From Loxodes magnus (taxonomy: Eukaryota; Ciliophora; Karyorelictea; Loxodida; Loxodidae): a stretch of 64,000 nucleotides of DNA. Numbering within the stretch: the stretch's first letter is position 1; the number at the start of each line of letters is the position of its first letter. The stretch spans positions 61,884 through 125,883 of the forward strand of contig CAMPDV010001210.1 of assembly GCA_946699065.1 (NCBI GenBank), read 5' to 3'. Under the pieces are notes generated by a model. That model did no database searches, was not told the DNA's origin, and saw only the letters and a program-made list of their open reading frames with translations. Position numbers and translations under genes: made by a program. This document shows, in pieces, positions 52,801 to 64,000 of the stretch.

Positions 52801-55800
52801 CTGTGGCTATATCCAGTAATTCAGAGTTTCATCGTATCGGGAAGTTATGATTAGACGGTGAGACTATGGGACGTCAAGACAGGTACCTGTAAGACCATGA
52901 GTGGTCACACTAATTAGGTATGATCTGTGGCTATATCCAGTAATTCAGAGTTCATCGTATCGGGAAGTTTATGATTAGACGGTGAGACCTATGGGACGTC
53001 AAGACAGGTACCTGTAAGACCATGAGTAGTCACACTAATTTAGGTATGATTCTGTGGCTATATCCAGTAATTCAGAGTTCATCGTATCGGGAAGTTATGA
53101 TTAGACGGCGAGACTATGGGACGTCAAGACAGGTACCTGTAAGAACATGAGTGGTCACACTAATTAGGTATGTGCTGTGGCTATATCCAGTAATTCAGAG
53201 TTCATCGTATCGGGAAGTTATGATTAGACGGTGAGACTATGGGACGTCAAGACAGGTACCTGTAAGACCATGAGTGGTCACACACATTATGTATATGCTG
53301 TGGCTATATCCAGTAATTCAGAGTTTCATCGCATCGGGAAGTTATGATTAGGACGGTGAGGACTATGGGACGTCAAGACAGGTACCTGTAAGACCATGAG
53401 TGGTCCACACACATATGTATGATCTGTGGCTATATCCAGTAATTCAGAGTTCATCGTATCGGGAAGTTTATGATTAGGGACGGTGAGACTATGGGACGTC
53501 AAGACAGGTACCTGTAAGACCATGAGTGGTCACACTAATTAGGTATGATCTGTGGCTATATCCAGTAATTCAGAGTTCATCGTATCGGGAAGTTATGATT
53601 AGACGGTGAGACTATGGGACGTCAAGACAGGTACCTGTAAGACCATGAGTGGTCACACTAATTAGGTATGATCTGTGGCTATATCCAGTAATTCAGAGTT
53701 CATCGTATCGGGAAGTTATGATTATACGGCGAAACTATGGGACGTCAAGGACAGGTACCTGTAAGACCATGAGTGGTCACACTAATTAGGTATGATCTGT
53801 GGCTATATCCAGTAATTCAGAGTTCATCGTATCGGGAAGTTATGATTAGACGGTGAGACTATGGGACGTCAAGGACAGGTACCTGTAAGACCATGAGTGG
53901 TCACACTAATTATGTATATGCTGTGGCTATATCCAGTAATTCAGAGTTCATCGTATCGGGAAGTTATGATTAGACGGTGGAGACTATGGGACGTCAAGAC
54001 AGGTACCTGTAAGACCATGAGTGGTCACACTAATTAGGTATGATCTGTGGCTATATCCAGTAATTCAGAGTTCATCGTATCGGGAAGTGTAGATTAGACG
54101 GTGAGACTATGGGACGTCAAGACAGGTACCTGTAAGACCATGAGTGGTCACACTAATTAGGTATGATCTGTGGGCTATATCCAGTAATTCAGAGTTCATC
54201 GTATCGGGGAAGTTATGATTAGACGGTGAGGACTATGGGACGTCAAGACAGGTACCTGTAAGACCATGAGTGGTCACACTAATTAGGTATGATCTGTGGC
54301 TATATCCAGTAATTCAGAGTTCATCGTATCGGGAAGTTATGATTAGACGGTGAGACTATGGGACGTCAAGACAGGTACCTGTAAGACGATGAGTGGTCAC
54401 ACTAATTAGGTATGATCTGTGGCTATATCCAGTAATTCAGAGTTCATCGTATCGGGAAGTTATGATTAGACGGTGAGACTATGGGACGTCAAGACAGGTA
54501 CCTGTAAGACCATGAGTGGTCACACTAATTAGGTATGATCTGTGGCTATATCCAGTAATTCAGAGTTCATCGTATCGGGAAGTTATGATTAGACGGTGAG
54601 ACTATGGGACGTCAAGACAGGTACCTGTAAGACCATGAGTGGTCACACTAATTAGGTATGATCTGTGGCTATATCCAGTAATTCAGAGTTCATCGTATCG
54701 GGAAGTTATGATTAGACGGTGAGACTATGGGACGTCAAGGACAGGTACCTGTAAGGACCATGAGTGGGTCAACACTAATTAGGTATGATCTGTGGCTATA
54801 TCCAGTAATTCAGAGTTCATCGTAATCGGGAAGTTTATGATTAGACGGTGAGACTATGGGGACGTCAAGACAGGTACCTGTAAGACCATGAGTGGTCACA
54901 CTAAATTATGTATGTGCTGTGGCTATATCCAGTAATTCAGAGTTCATTCGTAATCGGGTAAGTTATGATTAGACGGTGAGACTATGGGACGTCAAGACAG
55001 GTACCTGTAAGACCATGAGTGGTCACACTAATTAGGTATGATCTGTGGCTATATCCAGTAATTCAGAGTTCATCGTATCGGAAGTTATGATTAGACGGTG
55101 GAGACTATGGGACGTCAAGACAGGTACCTGTAAGACCATGAGTGGTCACACTAATTATGTATGATCTGTGGCTATATCCAGTAATTCAGAGTTCATCGTA
55201 TCGGGAAGTTATGATTAGACGGCGAGGACTATGGGACGTCAAGACAGGTACCTGTAAGAACATGAGTGGTCACACTAATTAGGTATGATCTGTGGGCTAT
55301 ATCCAGTAATTCAGAGTTCATCGTATCGGGAAAGTAGAGATAATACGGTGAGACTATGGGACGTCAAGACAGGTACCTGTAAGGACCATGAGTGGTCACA
55401 CTAATTATGTATGATCTGTGGCTATATCCAGTAATTCAGAGTTCATCGTATCGGGAAGTAGAGATAATACGGTGAGACTATGGGACGTCAAGACAGGTAC
55501 CTGTAAGACCATGAGTGGTCCACACTAATTAGGTATATGCTGTGGCTATATCCAGTAATTCAGAGTTCATCGTATCGGGAAGTGGTAGAATTAGACGGTG
55601 AGACTATGGGGACGTCAAGACAGGTACCTGTAAGACCATGAGTAGGTCACACTAATTAGGTATGATCTGTGGCTATATCCAGTAATTTCAGAGTTCATCG
55701 TATCGGAAGTTATGATTAGACGGTGAGACTATGGGGACGTCAAGACAGGTACCTGTAAGACCATGAGTGGTCACACTAATTATGTATGATCTGTGGCTAT

Positions 55801-58512
55801 ATCCAGTAATTCAGAGTTTCATCGTATCGGGAAGAGTAGATTAGACCGTGAGACTATGGGACGTCAAGACAGGTACCTGTAAGACCATGAGTGGTCCACA
55901 CTAATTAGGTATGATCTGTGGCTATATCCAGTAATTCAGAGTTCATCGTATCGGGAAGTTATGATTAGACGGTGAGGACTATGGGACGTCAAGACAGGTA
56001 CCTGTAAGACCATGAGTGGTCACACTAATTTAGGTATGATCTGTGGCTATAATCCAGTAATTCAGAGTTCATCGTATCGGGAAGTAGAGATTAGACGGTG
56101 AGACTATGGGACGTCAAGACAGGTACCTGTAAGACCATGAGTGGTCACACACATTATGTATGATCTGTGGCTATATCCAGTAATTCAGAGTTCATCGTAT
56201 CGGGAAGTAGAGATTAGACGGTGAGACTATGGGGACGTCCAAGACAGGTACCTGTAAAGACCATGAGTGGTCACACACATTATGTATAAGCTGTGGCTAT
56301 ATCCAGTAATTCAGAGTTCATCGTAATCGGGAAGTTATGATTAGACGGCGAGACTATGGGACGTCCAAGACAGGTACCTGTAAGAACATGAGTGGTCACA
56401 CTAATTAGGGTATGATCTGTGGCTATATCCAGTAATTCAGAGTTCATCGTATCGGGAAAGTAGAGATAATTACGGCGAGACTATGGGGACGTCAAGACAG
56501 GTACCTGTAAGACCATGAGTGGTCACACACATTATGTATATGCTGTGGCTATATCCAGTAATTCAGAGTTCATCGTATCGGGAAGATTATGATTAGACGG
56601 CGAGACTATGGGACGTCAAGGACAGGTACCTGTAAGAACATGAGTGGTCACACTAATTAGGTATGATCTGTGGCTATATCCAGTAATTCAGAGTTTCATC
56701 GTATCGGGAAGTAGAGATAATACGGTGAGACTATGGGGACGTCAAGACAGGTACCTGTAAGACCATGAGGTGGTCACACTAATTATGTATGATCTGTGGC
56801 TATATCCAGTAATTCAGAGTTCATCGTATCGGGAAGTAGAGATAATACGGTGAGACTATGGGACGTCAAGACAGGTACCTGTAAGACCATGAGTAGTCAC
56901 ACTAATTAGGTATGATCTGTGGCTATATCCAGTAATTCAGAGTTCATCGTATCGGGAAGTTATGATTAGACGGTGAGACTATGGGACGTCAAAGACAGGT
57001 ACCTGTAAGACCATGAGTGGTCCACACTAATTAGGTATGATCTGTGGCTATATCCAGTAATTCAGAGTTCATCGTATCGGGGAAGTTTATTGATTAGACG
57101 GTGAGACTATGGGACGTCAAGACAGGTACCTGTAAGGACCATGAGTGGTCACACTAATTAGGTATGATCTGTGGCTATATCCAGTAATTCAGAGTTCATC
57201 GTATCGGGAAGTTATGATTATACGGCGAAACTATGGGACGTCAAGACAGGTACCTGTAAGACCATGAGTGGTCACACTAATTAGGTATATGCTGTGGCTA
57301 TATCCAGTAATTCAGAGTTCATCGTATCGGGAAGTTATGATTAGACGGTGAGACTATGGGACGTCAAGGACAGGTACCTGTAAGACCATGAGTGGTCACA
57401 CTAATTATGTATATTGCTGTGGCTATATACAGTAATTCAGAGTTCATCGTAATCGGGAAGTTATGATTAGACGGTGAGACTATGGGACGTCAAGACAGGT
57501 ACCTGTAAAGGACCATGAGTGGTCACACTAATTAGGTATGATCTGTGGCTATATCCAGTAATTCAGAGTTCATCGTATCGGGAAGTGTAGATTAGACGGT
57601 GAGGACTATGGGGACGTCAAGACAGGTACCTGTAAGACCATGAGTGGTCACACTAATTAGGTATGATCTGTGGCTATATCCAGTAAATTCAGAGTTCATC
57701 GTATCGGGAAGTTATGATTAGACGTGAGGACTATGGGGACGTCAAGACAGGTACCTGTAAGACCATGAGTGGTCACACTAATTAGGTATGTGCTAGTGGC
57801 TATATCCAGTAATTCAGAGTTCATCGTATCGGAAAGTTATGATTAGACGGTGAGACTATGGGACGTCAAGACAGGTACCTGTAAGACCATGAGTGGTCCA
57901 CACACATTATGTATATGCTGTGGCTATATCCAGTAATTCAGAGTTCATCGCATCGGGAAGTTATGATTAGACGGTGAGACTATGGGACGTCAAGACAGGT
58001 ACCTGTAAGACCATGAGTGGTCACACACATTAGGTATGATCTGTGGCTATATCCAGTAATTCAGAGTTCATCGTATCGGGAAGTGGAGATAATACGGTGA
58101 GACTATGGGACGTCAAGACAGGTACCTGTAAGACCATGAGTGGTCACACTAATTAGGTATGATCTGTGGCTATATCCAGTAATTCAGAGTTCATCGTATC
58201 GGGAAGTGGAGATAATATACGGTGAGACTATGGGACCGTCAAGGACAGGTACCTGTAAGACCATGAGTGGTCCACACTAATTAGGTATGATCTGTGGCTA
58301 TATCCCAGTAATTCAGAGTTCATCGTATCGGGAAGTTATGATTAGACGGTGAGACTATGGGACGTCAAGGACAGGTACCTGTAAGACCATGAGTAGTCAC
58401 ACTAATTAGGTATGATCTGTGGCTATATCCAGTAATTCAGAGTTCATCGTATCGGGAAGTGGAGATAAGTACGGTGAGACTATGGGACGTCAAGGACAGG
58501 TACCTGTAAGGA
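49883..58512 (+). other. WD40 units peppered with single-base insertions, likely unpolished read sequence
   Basis: The 123-bp units continue, but nearly every one from 51.7 kb on contains one or more added single bases, most of them doubling or neighbouring an existing base: TATGGGG for TATGGG, CAAGGACAGG for CAAGACAGG, GTCCACAC for GTCACAC, GAGGACTATG for GAGACTATG. A few 1-base losses occur as well. Comparing unit phase at 49,270 and 58,710 gives a net gain of 92 bp. Onset is gradual (first at about 49,883 and 50,280, sparse to 51.7 kb) and the end near 58,512 is sharp. The reading frame changes many times, so no translation is meaningful here as given. The insertion bias resembles raw single-molecule long-read error that polishing could not fix because reads do not map uniquely. 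Confidence 0.8.
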
Positions 58513-61500
58513 CCATGAGTGGTCACACTAATTAGGTATGATCTGTGGCTATATCCAGTAATTCAGAGTTCATCGTATCGGGAAGTTATGATTAGACGGT
58601 GAGACTATGGGACGTCAAGACAGGTACCTGTAAGACCATGAGTAGTCACACTAATTAGGTATGATCTGTGGCTATATCCAGTAATTCAGAGTTCATCGTA
58701 TCGGGAAGTTATGATTAGACGGTGAGACTATGGGACGTCAAGACAGGTACCTGTAAGACCATGAGTGGTCACACTAATTAGGTATGATCTGTGGCTATAT
58801 CCAGTAATTCAGAGTTCATCGTATCGGGAAGTTATGATTAGACGGTGAGACTATGGGACGTCAAGACAGGTACCTGTAAGACCATGAGTGGTCACACTAA
58901 TTAGGTATGATCTGTGGCTATATCCAGTAATTCAGAGTTCATCGTATCGGGAAGTTATGATTAGACGGCGAGACTATGGGACGTCAAGACAGGTACCTGT
59001 AAGAACATGAGTGGTCACACTAATTAGGTATGTGCTGTGGCTATATCCAGTAATTCAGAGTTCATCGTATCGGGAAGTTATGATTAGACGGTGAGACTAT
59101 GGGACGTCAAGACAGGTACCTGTAAGACCATGAGTGGTCACACACATTATGTATATGCTGTGGCTATATCCAGTAATTCAGAGTTCATCGCATCGGGAAG
59201 TTATGATTAGACGGTGAGACTATGGGACGTCAAGACAGGTACCTGTAAGACCATGAGTGGTCACACACATTATGTATGATCTGTGGCTATATCCAGTAAT
59301 TCAGAGTTCATCGTATCGGGAAGTTATGATTAGACGGTGAGACTATGGGACGTCAAGACAGGTACCTGTAAGACCATGAGTGGTCACACTAATTAGGTAT
59401 GATCTGTGGCTATATCCAGTAATTCAGAGTTCATCGTATCGGGAAGTTATGATTAGACGGTGAGACTATGGGACGTCAAGACAGGTACCTGTAAGACCAT
59501 GAGTGGTCACACTAATTAGGTATGATCTGTGGCTATATCCAGTAATTCAGAGTTCATCGTATCGGGAAGTTATGATTATACGGCGAAACTATGGGACGTC
59601 AAGACAGGTACCTGTAAGACCATGAGTGGTCACACTAATTAGGTATGATCTGTGGCTATATCCAGTAATTCAGAGTTCATCGTATCGGGAAGTTATGATT
59701 AGACGGTGAGACTATGGGACGTCAAGACAGGTACCTGTAAGACCATGAGTGGTCACACTAATTAGGTATGATCTGTGGCTATATCCAGTAATTCAGAGTT
59801 CATCGTATCGGGAAGTTATGATTAGACGGTGAGACTATGGGACGTCAAGACAGGTACCTGTAAGACCATGAGTGGTCACACTAATTAGGTATGATCTGTG
59901 GCTATATCCAGTAATTCAGAGTTCATCGTATCGGGAAGTTATGATTAGACGGTGAGACTATGGGACGTCAAGACAGGTACCTGTAAGACCATGAGTGGTC
60001 ACACTAATTAGGTATGATCTGTGGCTATATCCAGTAATTCAGAGTTCATCGTATCGGGAAGTGTAGATTAGACGGTGAGACTATGGGACGTCAAGACAGG
60101 TACCTGTAAGACCATGAGTGGTCACACTAATTAGGTATGATCTGTGGCTATATCCAGTAATTCAGAGTTCATCGTATCGGGAAGTTATGATTAGACGGTG
60201 AGACTATGGGACGTCAAGACAGGTACCTGTAAGACCATGAGTGGTCACACTAATTAGGTATGATCTGTGGCTATATCCAGTAATTCAGAGTTCATCGTAT
60301 CGGGAAGTTATGATTAGACGGTGAGACTATGGGACGTCAAGACAGGTACCTGTAAGACCATGAGTGGTCACACTAATTAGGTATGATCTGTGGCTATATC
60401 CAGTAATTCAGAGTTCATCGTATCGGGAAGTTATGATTAGACGGTGAGACTATGGGACGTCAAGACAGGTACCTGTAAGACCATGAGTGGTCACACTAAT
60501 TAGGTATGATCTGTGGCTATATCCAGTAATTCAGAGTTCATCGTATCGGGAAGTTATGATTAGACGGTGAGACTATGGGACGTCAAGACAGGTACCTGTA
60601 AGACCATGAGTAGTCACACTAATTAGGTATGATCTGTGGCTATATCCAGTAATTCAGAGTTCATCGTATCGGGAAGTTATGATTAGACGGCGAGACTATG
60701 GGACGTCAAGACAGGTACCTGTAAGAACATGAGTGGTCACACTAATTAGGTATGTGCTGTGGCTATATCCAGTAATTCAGAGTTCATCGTATCGGGAAGT
60801 TATGATTAGACGGTGAGACTATGGGACGTCAAGACAGGTACCTGTAAGACCATGAGTGGTCACACACATTATGTATATGCTGTGGCTATATCCAGTAATT
60901 CAGAGTTCATCGCATCGGGAAGTTATGATTAGACGGTGAGACTATGGGACGTCAAGACAGGTACCTGTAAGACCATGAGTGGTCACACACATTATGTATG
61001 ATCTGTGGCTATATCCAGTAATTCAGAGTTCATCGTATCGGGAAGTTATGATTAGACGGTGAGACTATGGGACGTCAAGACAGGTACCTGTAAGACCATG
61101 AGTGGTCACACTAATTAGGTATGATCTGTGGCTATATCCAGTAATTCAGAGTTCATCGTATCGGGAAGTTATGATTAGACGGTGAGACTATGGGACGTCA
61201 AGACAGGTACCTGTAAGACCATGAGTGGTCACACTAATTAGGTATGATCTGTGGCTATATCCAGTAATTCAGAGTTCATCGTATCGGGAAGTTATGATTA
61301 TACGGTGAGACTATGGGACGTCAAGACAGGTACCTGTAAGACCATGAGTGGTCACACTAATTAGGTATGATCTGTGGCTATATCCAGTAATTCAGAGTTC
61401 ATCGTATCGGGAAGTTATGATTAGACGGTGAGACTATGGGACGTCAAGACAGGTACCTGTAAGACCATGAGTGGTCACACTAATTAGGTATGATCTGTGG

Positions 61501-62280
61501 CTATATCCAGTAATTCAGAGTTCATCGTATCGGGAAGTTATGATTAGACGGCGAGACTATGGGACGTCAAGACAGGTACCTGTAAGAACATGAGTGGTCA
61601 CACTAATTAGGTATGTGCTGTGGCTATATCCAGTAATTCAGAGTTCATCGTATCGGGAAGTTATGATTAGACGGTGAGACTATGGGACGTCAAGACAGGT
61701 ACCTGTAAGACCATGAGTGGTCACACACATTATGTATATGCTGTGGCTATATCCAGTAATTCAGAGTTCATCGCATCGGGAAGTTATGATTAGACGGTGA
61801 GACTATGGGACGTCAAGACAGGTACCTGTAAGACCATGAGTGGTCACACACATTATGTATGATCTGTGGCTATATCCAGTAATTCAGAGTTCATCGTATC
61901 GGGAAGTTATGATTAGACGGTGAGACTATGGGACGTCAAGACAGGTACCTGTAAGACCATGAGTGGTCACACTAATTAGGTATGATCTGTGGCTATATCC
62001 AGTAATTCAGAGTTCATCGTATCGGGAAGTTATGATTAGACGGTGAGACTATGGGACGTCAAGACAGGTACCTGTAAGACCATGAGTGGTCACACTAATT
62101 AGGTATGATCTGTGGCTATATCCAGTAATTCAGAGTTCATCGTATCGGGAAGTTATGATTATACGGCGAAACTATGGGACGTCAAGACAGGTACCTGTAA
62201 GACCATGAGTGGTCACACTAATTAGGTATGATCTGTGGCTATATCCAGTAATTCAGAGTTCATCGTATCGGGAAGTTATG
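58513..62280 (+). CDS. WD40 blade array, fourth clean segment
   Basis: About 30 blades with constant 123-bp phase, two bases out of the starting frame because of the indels upstream. Units are very uniform: almost all carry TAG at codon 3, TAG at codon 24 and TGA at codon 26. Diagnostic variants recur at fixed unit spacing: AAC for ACC at codon 17 (Thr to Asn) at about 59,001, 60,723 and 61,584, spaced 14 and 7 units, and a TAT-ACG-GCG-AAA variant (codons 3-6) at 59,571 and 62,154, spaced 21 units. Under the Gln/Gln/Trp reading it is one open frame; under the standard code no run exceeds about two units. Confidence 0.42.
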
Positions 62281-62282
62281 AA

Positions 62283-64000
62283 TTAGACGGTGAGACTATG
62301 GGACGTCAAGACAGGTACCTGTAAGACCATGAGTGGTCACACTAATTATGTATATGCTGTGGCTATATCCAGTAATTCAGAGTTCATCGTATCGGGAAGT
62401 TATGATTAGACGGTGAGACTATGGGACGTCAAGACAGGTACCTGTAAGACCATGAGTGGTCACACTAATTAGGTATGATCTGTGGCTATATCCAGTAATT
62501 CAGAGTTCATCGTATCGGGAAGTTATGATTAGACGGTGAGACTATGGGACGTCAAGACAGGTACCTGTAAGACCATGAGTGGTCACACTAATTAGGTATG
62601 ATCTGTGGCTATATCCAGTAATTCAGAGTTCATCGTATCGGGAAGTTATGATTAGACGGTGAGACTATGGGACGTCAAGACAGGTACCTGTAAGACCATG
62701 AGTGGTCACACTAATTAGGTATGATCTGTGGCTATATCCAGTAATTCAGAGTTCATCGTATCGGGAAGTTATGATTAGACGGTGAGACTATGGGACGTCA
62801 AGACAGGTACCTGTAAGACGATGAGTGGTCACACTAATTAGGTATGATCTGTGGCTATATCCAGTAATTCAGAGTTCATCGTATCGGGAAGTTATGATTA
62901 GACGGTGAGACTATGGGACGTCAAGACAGGTACCTGTAAGACCATGAGTGGTCACACTAATTAGGTATGATCTGTGGCTATATCCAGTAATTCAGAGTTC
63001 ATCGTATCGGGAAGTTATGATTAGACGGTGAGACTATGGGACGTCAAGACAGGTACCTGTAAGACCATGAGTGGTCACACTAATTAGGTATGATCTGTGG
63101 CTATATCCAGTAATTCAGAGTTCATCGTATCGGGAAGTGTAGATTAGACGGTGAGACTATGGGACGTCAAGACAGGTACCTGTAAGACCATGAGTGGTCA
63201 CACTAATTAGGTATGATCTGTGGCTATATCCAGTAATTCAGAGTTCATCGTATCGGGAAGTTATGATTAGACGGTGAGACTATGGGACGTCAAGACAGGT
63301 ACCTGTAAGACCATGAGTGGTCACACTAATTAGGTATGATCTGTGGCTATATCCAGTAATTCAGAGTTCATCGTATCGGGAAGTTATGATTAGACGGTGA
63401 GACTATGGGACGTCAAGACAGGTACCTGTAAGACCATGAGTGGTCACACTAATTAGGTATGATCTGTGGCTATATCCAGTAATTCAGAGTTCATCGTATC
63501 GGGAAGTGTAGATTAGACGGTGAGACTATGGGACGTCAAGACAGGTACCTGTAAGACCATGAGTGGTCACACTAATTAGGTATGATCTGTGGCTATATCC
63601 AGTAATTCAGAGTTCATCGTATCGGGAAGTTATGATTAGACGGTGAGACTATGGGACGTCAAGACAGGTACCTGTAAGACCATGAGTGGTCACACTAATT
63701 AGGTATATGCTGTGGCTATATCCAGTAATTCAGAGTTCATCGCATCGGGAAGTTATGATTAGACGGTGAGACTATGGGACGTCAAGACAGGTACCTGTAA
63801 GACCATGAGTGGTCACACACATTATGTATGATCTGTGGCTATATCCAGTAATTCAGAGTTCATCGTATCGGGAAGTTATGATTAGACGGTGAGACTATGG
63901 GACGTCAAGACAGGTACCTGTAAGACCATGAGTGGTCACACTAATTAGGTATGATCTGTGGCTATATCCAGTAATTCAGAGTTCATCGTATCGGGAAGTT
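62283..64000 (+). CDS. WD40 blade array, last segment, continues past window end
   Basis: About 14 blades follow a one-base A insertion in the codon 2-3 region near 62,281. That insertion brings the frame back to the one used at base 1 (a unit starts at 64,000, and 63,999 is divisible by three). All units are N-type with the usual TAG/TAG/TGA set. The exceptions are GTA at codon 1 (63.1 and 63.5 kb), ACG at codon 17 (62.8 kb), a GCA variant at codon 38 (63.74 kb) and CACACACAT units. No terminator, end module or unique flank appears before the window stops, so the array's 3' end is unseen. Confidence 0.42.

Noticed and set aside
53326-53523. Minus-strand open frame of 65 codons
   Set aside because: It is the reverse complement of the WD40 units in the insertion-rich zone and exists only because extra bases remove stops. 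It has repeats of the complement sequence and no family resemblance.
49883-58512. Programmed frameshifting in the insertion-rich zone
   Set aside because: The added bases occur at many unrelated positions of the unit, with no shared slippery motif, which fits read error.

Overview
The whole 64 kb window is one uninterrupted head-to-tail array of a 123-bp unit (about 520 copies, about 43% GC). Read on the + strand, each unit encodes one 41-residue WD40 beta-propeller blade. The array runs off both ends. I see no unique sequence, RNA gene, promoter, terminator, transposon or second gene. A typical blade carries the WD40 hallmarks: GH dipeptide (codons 20-21), strand residues VAIS (28-31), SGS (39-41), YD turn (1-2) and TVRLWD (4-9). 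The Asp/His/Ser/Trp structural tetrad is therefore present.

Under the standard code nearly every unit holds one to three in-frame stops, yet they sit almost only at fixed codons: TAG at codon 3 (YDxT), TAG at codon 24 (HTNxV), TGA at codon 26 (VxSV), and in three units TAA at codon 1. One further TGA lies at codon 40 of one unit. If TAA/TAG are Gln and TGA is Trp, these sites read YDQT and HTNQVWSV, which is what ordinary WD40 repeats have there. On that reading the first 29,187 bases are one open frame of about 9,700 codons. This combination is known from karyorelict ciliates (NCBI table 27), the heterotrich Condylostoma (table 28) and the syndinian Amoebophrya. The organism may thus be such a protist, though nothing else in the window identifies it. 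The competing view is a dead, satellite-like array derived from a WD40 gene, in which a few early nonsense changes were spread by tandem duplication. The window alone does not settle this. I lean to reassignment at roughly 60-70%.

Layout: 1-29.19 kb is in perfect 123-bp phase. A 1-bp deletion near 29,188 shifts phase, and 29.19-39.65 kb is clean again. From 39.65 to 40.40 kb there are many small deletions (net -53 bp) in a segment otherwise colinear with 37.81-38.55 kb. From 40.40 to 49.88 kb is clean. From 49.88 to 58.51 kb is peppered with single-base insertions (net +92 bp), which look like unpolished long-read error. From 58.51 to 64 kb is clean except for +1 near 62,281. Net length change over the window is +39 bp, a multiple of three, so the last unit is in the starting frame.

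The array is mosaic. A few short blocks of 'D-type' units (Asp at codon 33, HTSSV, mostly lacking stops) lie mainly at 1.8-2.6, 7.2-7.6, 16.1-16.3, 21.2-21.7 and 42.0-42.4 kb, inside a sea of 'N-type' units (Asn at codon 33, carrying the TAG/TAG/TGA set). Higher-order repeats of 4, 5, 8, 9, 13, 15 and 26 units, plus copies displaced by 5.4, 10.5, 14.0 and 15.6 kb, show repeated block duplication and homogenisation. The right third is the most uniform.
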